Source: Dactylorhiza incarnata
Lineage: Eukaryota > Streptophyta > Magnoliopsida > Asparagales > Orchidaceae
Direction of reading: 5' to 3'
Assembly: GCA_033032865.1 (NCBI GenBank)
Contig: JAWHQI010000328.1
Location: 2,418,001 to 2,482,000 of the forward strand
DNA: 64,000 nucleotides
Shown piece by piece: positions 44,053 to 54,536 of this stretch. Positions within the stretch are counted from its first letter, which is position 1. Each line of letters begins with the position of its first letter. Under the pieces are notes generated by a model. It made no database searches. It had not been told where the DNA came from and was given only the letters and a program-made list of their open reading frames with translations. The position numbers were made by a program, and so were the translations under genes.

Positions 44053-45111
44053 ATGGAGAAAACTAGAGAAACTTTAGAGAAGAACATTCCGGCAGTTAAT
44101 GTAAGCGACCGCTATCCTATCTTTGCCTTTTCTGTAGTTCTGTTTGTATGTTTGATCATGTTGGAGGTGTGATTGTAGAGTTTTGCAATGTGTTTTTTTT
44201 GTTGATTATGTAAAATTCTGTTGGAATTTGTTTATTTGTACTTTTACTAGGCTATTCTTCGGTCGGATTTTACTAGGAATTTTCTGTTGCAGTATTCCTT
44301 GTTTTGCAATTAAAGGTGTTTTATTTCTTAAACGAATGACTCCTTTTAATCCGTAGGAGAATGACGTTGTTGTCTTTCCGACCGTGCACTCTGATGAAGA
44401 AGCCTACAATATGTACAGGGAGTACGCTCGCAAAGATGGATTCAGTGTGCGCAAAGAATATATCTTATATTGGACAAATACTCGGATTGTCAAGGCATGC
44501 AAGGGAGTTTACATGTGCAAGCAGGTTGTAAACAATTGAATCCAGAGAAGGATGTGCAAAGAAAATTCCGCAAACTTGATACTCGTACAAGGTGCTTGGC
44601 TTGCTTGCATTTTGCTGCTGATATAGAGGGCAAGAATTGGGAGGTGGTGAGATTCGTAGAGGAACACAATCACCCACTCTCTCCAGAAAAAGACAGTCAT
44701 TTATTGAGATCTCATCGGGATATATGTGATGCCCAAGGAAGTTTTCTGAAGAGTATGACCGGTGCTGGGATCAAAATAATTCAAGCATACAACTTCATGG
44801 TTGATGAGGTGGCTGGATACGAAAACATTAGTTTTTGTAAAATAGATGCGTACAATTACGTACAACGAGAACAAAGAGCACTAATAGAAAGCAGTGATGC
44901 CATGAGTTTGCTGAAAATATTTAAGGAAAGACAAAAGGAAGATAGCATGTTCTCCTACGATGTCCAAACGGACGAGTTAGGACGTCTGACTAGTTTTTGC
45001 TGGATATATGATCATAGCAAGATTGATTATGATACGTTTGAGGATGTTATTATTTATGATACATTCGGGGAAGTTCGGGGATGGGTTGCACAGTCACATG
45101 TTTCATCTTAG
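44053..45111 (+). pseudogene. FAR1/FRS-like gene fragment (MULE-derived family), broken
   Basis: ATG at 44053 in context CCACCATGG. Exon 1 (44053-44100) ends at /GTAAGC; an intron to about 44356 ends CCGTAG. Exon 2 reads FPTVHSDEEAYNMYREYARKDGFSVRK, the FAR1 DNA-binding domain start. A frameshift near 44490-44515 follows, then CLHFAADIEGKNWEVVRFVEEHNHPLSP (the conserved EHNH zinc-binding end), about 130 residues of the middle region, and loss of similarity after FEDVIIYDT. The stop is at 45109-45111. Members are Mutator-transposase-derived regulators or autonomous MULE transposases; here about 300 of a usual 600 or more residues remain. Confidence 0.75.
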
Positions 45112-45936
45112 GGATAAACTTTTGAGGAAGAGTGTTGGTGCTATAGATTCAAACACAAATGATCCATAATTTTTCATCTAGATTTTCTTATGAGGTTCCT
45201 TGAAGGCACTCTGTCTAATATCTGCCCTATTCTTTGAATTATGTGGCTTTGTGAGCACTCATTGGACAAGAATTCATAGGAAAAATCATAATTATAGGTG
45301 TTGGTAGCCAATATGACATTATGAAAAATAGTCTGATCCTTGGGTCTCAAATTCTACAAGGCTTGTCTTGAATCTTCCCCAGCTGAATTTTGATTCAGAC
45401 ATCCTGCTGAGTCATCTCACAAAAGAAATGCAATGACACCTGAAGAAGAGATGTTGGCCCGGAAGAGGAGAAGGGAGGAAATTAAACAACTACCAATTTA
45501 TGAAGAATGGAGCCCAAAATCCAAGTCCATCATAATGTACACGTGGATTCAGTTCGGCAGTTTAGGTATAAATATCTCAAGATATTATATCACTGTGGAA
45601 TGGAACAAACATGAAGAACAAGAGAGGAAGAGGATTCACATGAAGAAGTATCCTAATGGTCCACCTCCTCCTCCCAAATACATCCATAAACCACTAGGCT
45701 ATGCTTAAAAGCAAATGGGAAAGTTGTTGGAGATAGTGATTAGAAATCAAGTCATGATAAAGAAAAGTTGATGCTCTTTGGTTTATGATGTCTTTATTAA
45801 ACTCTCCAATGTAAACATTGTTCTGATTTATATAAAATAGAATGTTTACTTTATGCTTTGTGTCAATTCTGTTTATTATAATGGACATGTGTCGATTGTT
45901 ATATAAGGATCTGAATTCTTCAAATAGGGGGGAGAT
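45112..45936 (+). other. Sirevirus-like 3' internal region with an extra-ORF remnant
   Basis: A frame at 45433-45708 encodes a charged, Pro-ending protein (EEEMLARKRRREEIKQLP, then GPPPPPKYIHKP), similar in character to the extra ORF of SIRE-B. It is followed by the purine tract AATAGGGGGGAGA (45924-45936) and an LTR start. No pol is present, so the element is truncated on the left. Confidence 0.45.
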
Positions 45937-47543
45937 TGTTGGGAATATTGACCACAAGATTCCTAATTTGAAGTAGGTCTTATGTTAACAATAAGCACAT
46001 CATGTATTTGATATTCAATTTTAGTTTCGATGTGATAGGTATAACTAAAGTGCATGGCTAATGTAGGGTTAGACTTATAGTCTATCAAACAGTGTTTTGA
46101 CTATATAATCCCTCATGGTGTGTTGACTTATGATCTAACACTATATTAGACTTGTCACTATCAAGAAGAAGTCACTTGAAAATGGTTTGGATAAGAAACT
46201 GTAAAGATAGCAAATAGGTTGGATTAAGCCTAAAATTGGCTAAGAAAAATATCAGCTAGATGATCTAGACGACAAGGATTCTATGTCGTCTAGACCACTG
46301 CTGTGTCGGCTAGAAGATCTCGACGAAAAAAAATTATATGATGTATAGATCATTGCAGTATCAGATAGAAGTTCTCTACGACAAAGTTGTATGTCGGTTT
46401 AAAGGCTTATACCAACTAGAAGCGATATATCGACCAGAAGGCCTATATCGACTAGAAGGCTTATATCGTCTAGAAGACTATATCATCCAGAAGATTTTTA
46501 TATTTGCAAGGCATGAGAATAAAGTCAGATATTATGCCTTAAGTTTATATTCATTTTTAATTACAATATTTAATGCACCAATCAGAGGATTTCTTCTAGA
46601 AGGTCATAATTAATAAATCATTCTTGATTTATGGTCGTTAGATAATGGGTCTATATAAAGGCCTCGAGGGCTCTCAATTAAGACAAGAAATTTAATTCTA
46701 ACTTCATAAACTTTTGCGATTCATCTTCATCCTTCTCGAGAACACAATTTCATTGGAGGGAGCACCGAGATTTCTCAAGGAAGAACCCTAAGGTGCTGCT
46801 CTTACAAGTTCTCATATTTTTCTTGCAAGATCTTCATATCCTGTACAATTAAGAATTGATTCAGCATATTGCTCAAGTTCTTCTCAGCAATTCCAATTCT
46901 CCATCAAGATTATTTGAGTAAGAAGATTATTTTCTACAAGACGAGTTTGTTTGATCTAGATCTTATTTCGCAAGAAGATCATTTGAAGATCTGTTCATGA
47001 AAGAAGAAGCTACTTTACTGTGCTTCAAGAGAAGACTCAAGTCATTTATCTCTTTATCTTATTGAGTCAATATTGCAAAGCAAACAGTAAAATTATAAAC
47101 TGATTGTTGTAGGATCTTTTAAGATCTAAGTGGAAGGGCTTTTTGTGTAAGCCTGAGTTGTAGGGTTATTTGAGCTTGAGTGTCCGGATTCTTTTGAGAA
47201 TCTGAGATTGTTGTAGGATTCTTTTGGGAATCTGAGTGTAGGATCTTGAAAAGGATATGAGTGTAGATCTCTTGTTGTAGAGATCGAGGTAGGGCCTTGG
47301 TGGCCTGAGTGTAAGTCTTGAAGAAGAAGACTGAGAATTGGAGGAGTTTACTTAGTCTAGCACATTGCTAGATATGTGGTGTGGAGAGAGGACTACCCAA
47401 GACATTCTTGGGGAACCTCTATAAATCATTGTGTTCTTTCTGTGCTTAAATTTTTATCTTGCTAAAAAATAGAAAATGATTTAAAAACACCCATCACCCC
47501 TCCCCCTTTAGGTGTGATCTAGGTGAACCAAAGTAAAATAGCA
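45937..47543 (+). repeat. Sirevirus-type 3' LTR (LTR-0)
   Basis: Starts TGTTGGGAATATTG after a purine tract. U3 holds a keyword array of TCTAGAAG/CTAGACGAC words (46262-46500). TATA box TATATAAA at 46652. Downstream come the hairpin array (47110-47335), single hairpins at 47357-47371 and 47396-47412, GGAACCTCTATAAATC, and a C-rich CACCCCTCCCCC. The right end is estimated by comparison with SIRE-A. Confidence 0.65.
47110..47335 (+). other. array of nine short hairpins in LTR-0
   Basis: Units have the form GTAG, stem, loop, stem, CTGAG. Stems include GATCTT/AAGATC, GATTC/GAATC (twice), GATCTC/GAGATC, GGCC/GGCC and AGTCTT/AAGACT. Most stems differ in sequence yet still pair; unit 3 does not fold. 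Confidence 0.75.
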
Positions 47544-49273
47544 AAAAGTCGACCAAAAGATATGTTTATCCAAAATAATCTAATTCATTCTTATAGAAGA
47601 CTTATATTGAAAAATATGCTAAGTCCAGATTCGACTTAATGATAGACCGATCGTACAGAACTAACAAGACGATTCTGGCTAATACACTTAGAATACAAAG
47701 GGCCTATAAATATTCGACTGAATGAAGATCGATCAAGCTGATGAATCAAGATGATTCGTGTAGATGATACGTAAAGAGTATAATGTTCGTATAGAACATC
47801 TACACGATCGTGCAGACAGGTCAAGGCGATTCTTCCTAAAGAAGCATAGAGAAAACAAGTCTTCAATAGAAATACGCTAAGTAAGAATTCAACTGAATAA
47901 GAAGCCGATTCGACCAGATGAGTCTGATTCGACCATAAGCAAGCCTTGAAGGCATAATTCAACTGAATAAGGAGAATTCAACCAGAAAGGCTGAATTCGA
48001 GCAGAAGCAAGTTATGAAGATAGAATTCGACCAGAACAGTGGGATTCAACCAGAAAGGCTGAATTCGACCAGAAGCCCAATATAAAGATTAAATTCGATT
48101 GAATTAGAAGGTTTCGACCAGACATGCTAAATTCAACTAGAAGCAGACTGTGAAGAACACATTTGATTGAATGAGATGAAATTTGACTAGACAGCTAGTC
48201 GAATTACAAAAAAGGTGGAGTTCAAATTGAAGCGCTGATTTGGCATTATCTCCATTAATGCCGCCGCGGATTGAGTAAGTGAATCACGTCTGATATGGAA
48301 GAAGATCTCTGACTTAATGTCAGTACTAGAATCGACCATTAGACAATCTTGTCTTATATAAGGGGATGCGACGCTGATGCAAACCATAATCACTAATCGC
48401 CTAATCAAAAAATCTAAAAGAAAAGCTTTTTCGCCGCTTACATTTTATTGTTCTATTGAAAAGCCTAAGGGAGGGGAAGACAAGTAAAAATAAATCAATG
48501 AACTTCTCCAAGAAGAAACATTGATTCAAGTTGCTGATTCAGATCAAGGATCTTTCAGCTAAGAAGAAGAGTCTTCAACAATGCATAAGATAGTTCACTA
48601 ATTCATTCAAGATCTCTGCTAGAAGACTCAAGTATAAGCCGATCTTCATCAAGGCTTACAGAAGACTCCAAATCATTCAATCTTATCATTTTGAGTCTAT
48701 AGAAAGTTTGCATAAACTTATTAAAACTGTAGGATCTCTCTGAGATTTGAGTTGTAAGATTTCTGAGTGGAATCTGAGTTGTAGGGCACTTCGTGGTCTG
48801 GTAGGAGACTTGGACTCTGAGGTAGGAAGCTAGTGAGTGCGTCTGAGTTGTAGAATCTCGTGGGATCTAAGGTAGGGTACTTGGTCTTTGAGGTAGGAAG
48901 CCATTGAGTGCTTCTGAGTTGTAAGATTCTGTGGGATCTGAGATAAGAGACTTGGTCTCTAAGGTAGGGAGCCAGACTGGGCTTCTGAGTTGTAGGGTCC
49001 TTGGGACTTAAGGTAGTAGACGTGGTCTCTGAGTTATAGGATATGCGGATCTGAGTTTTGGTGGAGATTGCTGAGTTTAGCACACTGCTAGATAGGCGAG
49101 GGGGGAAATGGAGTACCCAAAACACATTATCTTAGGGAACCACAATAAATCACAGTGTGTTTGTGTTGTGATCTTTCTGTGGTTGTGTGATTATTGTGCA
49201 TAGATTAATAATTCCGCGATAAATTAAAAAATAGCCGACATCATCTATTCACCCCCTCTAGGTAAAGTCCTCA
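47544..49273 (+). repeat. second Sirevirus-type LTR (LTR-D), 5' truncated
   Basis: No start is seen. U3 is packed with ATTCGACCAGAA words and forms ATTCAACTGAA (47620-48200). TATA box TATATAAG at 48355. Hairpin array 48730-49055, single hairpins 49077-49091 and 49116-49137, GGAACCACAATAAATC, then CACCCCCTCTAGG. No primer site follows, so it is a 3' or solo LTR, possibly nested in the next element. Confidence 0.55.
48730..49055 (+). other. array of about fourteen short hairpins in LTR-D
   Basis: Linkers are GAGTTGTAG or GAGGTAGG. Stems include AGAGAC/GTCTCT, GGAAGC/GCTTCT, GGGAGCC/GGGCTTCT (with wobble) and ATCTC/GAGAT. Some units have one mismatch. Confidence 0.75.
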
Positions 49274-49815
49274 TGTATTTTCATCCTATGAAGAAGGCTG
49301 CTCAAATTAAAAAGGATAATCTCAATCTTCAAAAAGGCAAAAACATTGTTGATTCAGACTTATAAATCTCATTAATTGAAAAGATGATCCATGAGCTTTA
49401 TAGAAGAGGGTTCAATCTTTCAGATGTTTATAATTTTGCTTTAGAAGGTTTGAGGAAGTTAATTTATGTTTCAAATTCCTTAGAAGACATTCTAGGAAGA
49501 TAACCAAGAAGATTCTCTAAATACTATGATAAGCTCAAAGAAGACCTACACTTTCATATCAATACTTTTCTTGGAAAGAATCTCATGTGAAATTGATGCA
49601 TCATTGAATGTATTTAAACCTTATCTTCTATATTTCTATCTCTAAAAGTTGAATATAAAGGTTCCATGATGAAAGTCTTAAGTAATGAACATGGGGGTTG
49701 TCCGTAGATCATCTTGTCTATCTATCCTCTATATTTTTATTATTGTATTCATCTAGAAGTATGTGATAATTGTTTTTTTTGTTCCAAATCACTTACATAT
49801 TAAATAGGGGGAGAT
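49274..49815 (+). pseudogene. decayed Sirevirus-like extra ORF and purine tract
   Basis: One plus-strand frame (from 49274) reads MYFHPMKKAAQ, then SLIEKMIHELYRRGFNLSDVYNFALEGLRKL, then FSKYYDKLKEDLHFHINTFLGKNL, with stops in between. Helix-rich and charged, it resembles the C-terminal part of the SIRE-B extra ORF in style only. The purine tract AAATAGGGGGAGA (49802-49814) precedes a new LTR. Confidence 0.35.
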
Positions 49816-50601
49816 TGTTGGGAAAAATCCCTTCATAATTTGATATATCAGATTATCAAAGTGATATAAGAATATAATTCTGTATATAAATGACAAATTG
49901 TATATAGCCTGGAATTCAAAGTCATTCAAAATATCAATGAAGTGAACTAAAAGTCTTAAGAGATCTTAGAATATGGATAACTAAAGAAGTTTACTTTGAG
50001 AAGATGTCGATGTACGTCTACAAGTAATAAAAGTAGAAGTCAATGTACACTGAGAAGTTAGAACTCAAGTTCTACAGAGTTAGAGCAAAAATATATATTG
50101 AGATATCGTCTTGTCTAATCCATCTCCATATACTTCTACTTCCAAGTCAGAGTTTAAGATTTCTTGAGTCGACATCCATGCAAAGCAAATTCAAATTGAG
50201 CATAAGCAGATCAAGGCAACAAATCAGATCTAATTAAAGTCGTTGATATTCGAGTATTGAAGGATATTAATCTCTTTAAAACAAATATGGCAAGGTATAA
50301 TTGAGGACAATCAATATTTATTAATGGACATTCATATTATGATATATCAGAGACAAAATATTGTGAAGTGATTGTACAAAAAGAAAAAAAAGATCTCTCT
50401 CACCCTCTCCTTTCTGATCTAATTCTTTCTTCTTCCCTTATTCCTTCAAGTCTCAAGATAGAAAACTGCAATCATCAAGGATCATCTTCTCTTGATCTAT
50501 AGGCCGCTCCTAAAGATGAAATTACAAGAGGATTCATTGAGTATTGTCTCACAACAGATTCAATCTTCTACCTATTAAATCGGATCTATCAAGAAAAGTA
50601 T
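49816..50601 (+). repeat. Sirevirus-type 3' LTR fragment (LTR-1)
   Basis: Starts TGTTGGGAAAAATCCC after the purine tract and is cut at 50601 by a minus-strand LTR before any hairpin array is reached. Confidence 0.5.
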
Positions 50602-51979
50602 TGTTGCGGATCGCTCGGGGCCTCCGGTAGATTGGGCAACTTTACTGCCTTAGCCCGCTAACGCTCGAACGTGCAAACAACTAAAAGGGTCTCCTGAAGA
50701 GACCGAGTCCAAGAGCCGATGACGTGGAAAACCCCAATCGGGGTGAAACACCACGCGGCCGGAGCTATGCCGGCCTAACTTCCACTATGATGTGCTTTTC
50801 TTTTACATGCTTATTCTTGAGAGAGCGAGGGAGAGAGGCCGCATCTCGTTACAATGACGGGAAAGAGAGAGAAAGAGAAAGAGAGAGAGTTCGTTTTCTT
50901 GTTCCATTACGACTTTTCCTCCCAAGTCCAAGCTTCGCTCGTACCCCCGCGGGCACTTAGCTCCTCGATTGGTCTACAAACAGTAAACTCCAAGTTTCCA
51001 CGGTGGTTTGCGAACATTAAACTCCAAGCTTCCACGGTGGTCTGCGAACAGTAAACTCCAAGCTTCCACGGTGGTCTGCGAACAGTAAACTCCAAGCTTC
51101 CTCTGTGTTCTGCGTACAGTAAACTCCATGCTTCCACGGTGGTCTGCGGATATCTCTCTCCAAGTCTCCAATCTGTAGAGAGAGAAAGTGGAGATAGAGA
51201 GATAGACAGGAAAGGAGAGGGTTAGAGCTCCAAGCCAAAAGTGGCTAAATGAGTAGTCCAAAGGGTCTATTTATAGTTTCTTAGAGGGGCAGCCCGGTAA
51301 ATTTACCCATTATTTACAGGACCGGCCAATAGGAGGGCTCCGCTTGAGGCACACAGATCACCAAAATTTCGAAAATGATGGCCCTACCCCCAACCCTAAA
51401 CAAACGTAGCCGAAAGGAGGAGATGGCAGCCGGAAGGAGGGCGGTCGTGGCCTAGGGCGGTGGTGCCCTTGGCGTCCACGGCCAAGGGCGGCCTTGCCTT
51501 TGGCGGCCACATCCAAGGGCTTCCACCCCTTTGGCGTCCGCGGCCTTGGCCGACGGCCACCTTGGCGGCCACGGCCAAGGGCGGTGGTGCCTTTGGCAGC
51601 CGCGTCCAAGGGCTGCCTCGCTCTTGGCGGCCGCGCCCAAGGCCGGCGCCTGCTAGGCCTTTGGCGGCCACGCCCAAAGCCGGCGTCGGCACGGCCTTGG
51701 GCGGCCGCGTCCAAGGCCAGCGCTGACGCGGCATTGGGCGGCCGCACCCAAGGCCGGCATGGTCTTGGGCGGCGGCCCCGTGGGCGGTCGGTCCTTGCGC
51801 GGCCGGCCGTGAGCGTGAGGAATTGTGCGGGGATTGCGGCCTACGCGCACAATCCAGTGCGCCGATCTTGCGTGCGGGGAGGACTCTCCTTGCAAGGAGG
51901 ATTTGCTATATATGGTGTTTCCTTGCTTGCCGACCATCTATAAGCGGTGATTCCCCAATTAGTGGGCCTGGTCCCATCA
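50602..51979 (-). repeat. minus-strand LTR of another element
   Basis: On the minus strand it begins TGATGGGACC (51979) after the purine tract AAGCTTTGGGGGGAAAA and ends GATCCGCAACA (50602). U3 holds an array of CTTGGGCGGCCGCGTCC-type palindromic words (51440-51790). TATA box CTATAAATAG at 51267-51276. Downstream lie five 34-bp tandem units (50989-51158). No primer site follows at the left, so it is a 3' LTR. Confidence 0.55.
50989..51158 (-). repeat. 34-bp tandem repeat, five units
   Basis: Units start at 50989, 51023, 51057, 51091 and 51125. Each contains TCCAAGCTTCCACGGTGG or a near form, and most end in AGTAAAC. It lies in the transcribed part of the minus-strand LTR. Confidence 0.85.
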
Positions 51980-52926
51980 TTTTCCCCCCAAAGCTTTCGG
52001 AGCCGAGTAATAAAGTAATAGAGTTCCGAGAACTTTCTTCCCTTTCCCTCGGGATGACAAATGGTGTTGAAGGAGATAGAGTCAACGCGTCGAAGGCTAG
52101 TAAGGTATGCGAACGGATTGAGAGTACACATGAGGGGTATAAAGGACACGCGTGCGGGACGCGTGCCGACAAGCATGTTATGCACGGGGTGGGCACGCGT
52201 GCATGCTCGCATCACGTGTGCGCACGATGAGGCATGTGTAATGCGTATGCGCCATGGGGAAGCGCGCCGCGTTAGCCCCCACGCACCATGCGGGTGCATG
52301 CAGCGTGAGCCCTCACGCGCCGTGCTAGCGTGTGCATGGACCGCGCGGTGTGCGCTCTAGCGTGTGTGCGAACCATGTGCACGTGCGGTGCTAGCGCACG
52401 TGATCCGCGTGGGCGTGCTGGGCTAGCACGCGCTGTGCGCGCGCGCTAGCTAACCATGCGTGTGTGATGGGCTAGCACGTGCGCGCTGCACTAGCGTGCG
52501 TGATGCACTAGCGCGCATGCCGTGTGCGTGATGCACACGCCCTGCCTGCGTGCGTGTTGTGCGCATTGTGTTCCGCGTGTGCGCCCGACGTGTGCATGCT
52601 TTTGTGCGTGTTTGTTGGTGGCCCGTTTATCTTTCCGCGTTCATGCTTGTGCGGCGTGATGCTGCTCTAACGGCTAGCGAGGCCTCGTTGGGTTTATGTT
52701 CATCCCCTTGGGCAAATGGCAGATTATTTGAACACATTGGCGGAGGTTATGCACGAGATTTTGGAAGGTGTTTGGGGATGAGGCCTAAGCGTACCGGGGG
52801 GTCTTTGCTTGATGCTCGGACGAGACCTGGGTAAACCGGGTGATACCGCTGAATTTTTGGGCGAGTCCCGGATGAACTGGGGGTTGCCGCTGTATGTTTG
52901 GGCGAGACCCGGGTAAACTGGGGGAT
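51980..52926. other. GC-rich region with GCTAGC/GCGTGC word array
   Basis: Next to the minus-strand LTR lies its purine tract (51980-51996). From 52150 to 52560 the sequence is dominated by GCTAGCGCGTG/CACGTGCTAGC-like words in both orientations. At 52800-52926 a roughly 50-bp tandem repeat with GGCGAGACCCGGGTAAAC occurs. The open frames here reflect composition; no gene is recognised. Confidence 0.45.
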
Positions 52927-54153
52927 TGTTGGGAAAATGACCCTCAATGTTTCCCTGATTTGAAGAGGCTTCACACTCAATGCTAAGTACAAGTTGTATT
53001 TGATAAACCTTATTTCTATCTCATGACAATGCAGGACTAGGACATACCAAGGTGTGATGTATGATCAGTTGGTTTACTGTCAAAACCGCTGAGATAAGCT
53101 CTCAGTCTCAACTGAACCGCTGAGACATGGCCAAGAGCCGCTGAGAAGATGTCTGGGCCAGATGAGCTGCAGATAGAAGATAACCGTTGAGACAACTGTC
53201 TGTCTCAGCGGATCTGCTGGGATGGGACAGATGTAACCGCTGAGACGGTTGGCCATCTCAGCCCAACCGTTGAGACATATTCAAAAGTGATCTTGCAGGT
53301 TCTGCTTTTGTGCAAGCTGCAGAAAGGCTTATTGAGGTCCACCAATCACTCCCATACCTGTTAGAAGGACAACTAAGAGCCGTTGAAGATCAGTGGTGTA
53401 TAAAAGGAATAAGTTACGGTTGAGCAAAGTGCTTTTTGCTTTTGATCTTACTCTCCAACACACAAGAAAGAAGATTCACTGTTTCATTGTCGGCAGTGAA
53501 GAACTGATTACACAAGGGTGGAAGGAGAGAAGATATTGCTTATCTTGATTCATCTCAAGAAAGAGCAAGTTGATCCAGTCCATCATCTAAAGGGTTGATC
53601 AAGAAGAATCAAGTTGGAGCGGCACTTCTCCTCCCTGGTTCAAGTCTGCAACAGCAGCTGTTAAGAAGAAGAAGACCAAGGATTGACCTCTTCTTCCTTC
53701 TATATGTAATCCTTTATTATATTATCTGTAGGAACTTGTGTGTTCTGAGATTGTAGGGCTTTATTGCCTGAGTGTGTAAGGCTGATTGGCCTGAGCTGTA
53801 GAGCTGAGAGGTCAACTTGAGTGTATGATCATTGTGTGATCTGAGGTAGGGATGTTGTGCCTGAGGTAGGGTTTGGGAAAACCTGAGAGATCCTGTGGGA
53901 TCTGTGTTGTAGGCCCTTGGAGCTGAGTTTGGAGAAATTGGCCTTATCTAACTCATTGTTAGAAAGGTGAATGGGGGAAAGAGGACTACTCAAGGCACCA
54001 TGTCTTGAGGAACCTCTATAAATCTCTTCGTATTTTCTGTGCTTGATATTTTACTAACCTAAATTCAAAAAACACTAATCCTAAAACAAAAGAAACCTAT
54101 TCACCCCCCCCCCCCCTCTAGGTTACTTAGACTATATCCTAAATAAACTATCA
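52927..54153 (+). repeat. 5' LTR of SIRE-A
   Basis: From TGTTGGGAAAATG to AAACTATCA, 1227 bp. U3 keyword array CCGCTGAGAC/GTCTCAGCGG (53087-53282). TATA box TATAAAAG at 53399-53406. Hairpin array 53728-53928, single hairpins 53948-53962 and 53989-54009, GGAACCTCTATAAATC, a run of 13 C (54104-54116), then CTCTAGG. Confidence 0.85.
53728..53928 (+). other. array of about nine short hairpins in SIRE-A
   Basis: Stems include GGAAC/GTTCT, AGGCT/GGCCT, AGATCC/GGATCT and AGGTTT/AAACCT (with a bulge), between GTAG and CTGAG linkers. Two or three units are decayed. Confidence 0.7.
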
Positions 54154-54155
54154 AG

Positions 54156-54168
54156 TGGTATCAGAGGC
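54156..54168 (+). promoter_or_regulatory. primer binding site of SIRE-A
   Basis: TGGTATCAGAGGC, two bases after the LTR. Confidence 0.85.
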
Positions 54169-54231
54169 AGGTTATCAAGAAGGACATAGCTGTCTGACCA
54201 GATCCAATAAAGGAATAGCCTTATCAATCCA

Positions 54232-54536
54232 ATGGCTTCCTCTGGATTGTAGAAGGAGATGGGATCCATGAAGTTGCCCATATGCAACAAAGTAAACTTT
54301 GGCATATGGAAGCAAATGGTTAGATTGTTTATGGAAGCATCTGATCCAAGGATCTACATAACTGTAAAGCAAAGGCCTTTCACCTTTCAAACTGCCTCCA
54401 CCATAGATCCAACAAGAAGAGTGCCCAAGACATTCAATGACTTAACCAAGGATGAACTTGCACTGTTCACTATAGATAAAAGGGCACAAAACATAATTGT
54501 TAATGTTATTGATGACTCTACATTTCAGAAATTGGT
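54232..54536 (+). pseudogene. gag: SIRE-A gag, N-terminal part
   Basis: ATG at 54232 is followed after six codons by TAG (54250-54252). The same frame then gives ICNKVNFGIWKQMVRLFMEASD and LTKDELALFTIDKRAQNIIVNVIDDSTFQKLV, the usual start of Sirevirus Gag. The interruption by SIRE-B follows LVK. Gag packages the element RNA; this copy is dead. Confidence 0.75.

Larger units (their letters stand above)
52927..54536 (+). mobile_element. SIRE-A: Sirevirus-type copia, 5' LTR and start of gag
   Basis: LTR, primer site and gag start are in order, then SIRE-B interrupts at 54537. Its remaining part must lie right of the window. The five bases before the LTR are GGGAT. Confidence 0.8.

Noticed and set aside
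46262..48200. Spaced short repeats suggesting a CRISPR-like array
   Set aside because: Spacing and repeat sequence are irregular, the context is a plant LTR, and no cas genes exist.
51396..52834. Several frames above 90 codons in GC-rich DNA
   Set aside because: They come from keyword repeats and low stop density in GC-rich sequence; both strands are equally open.
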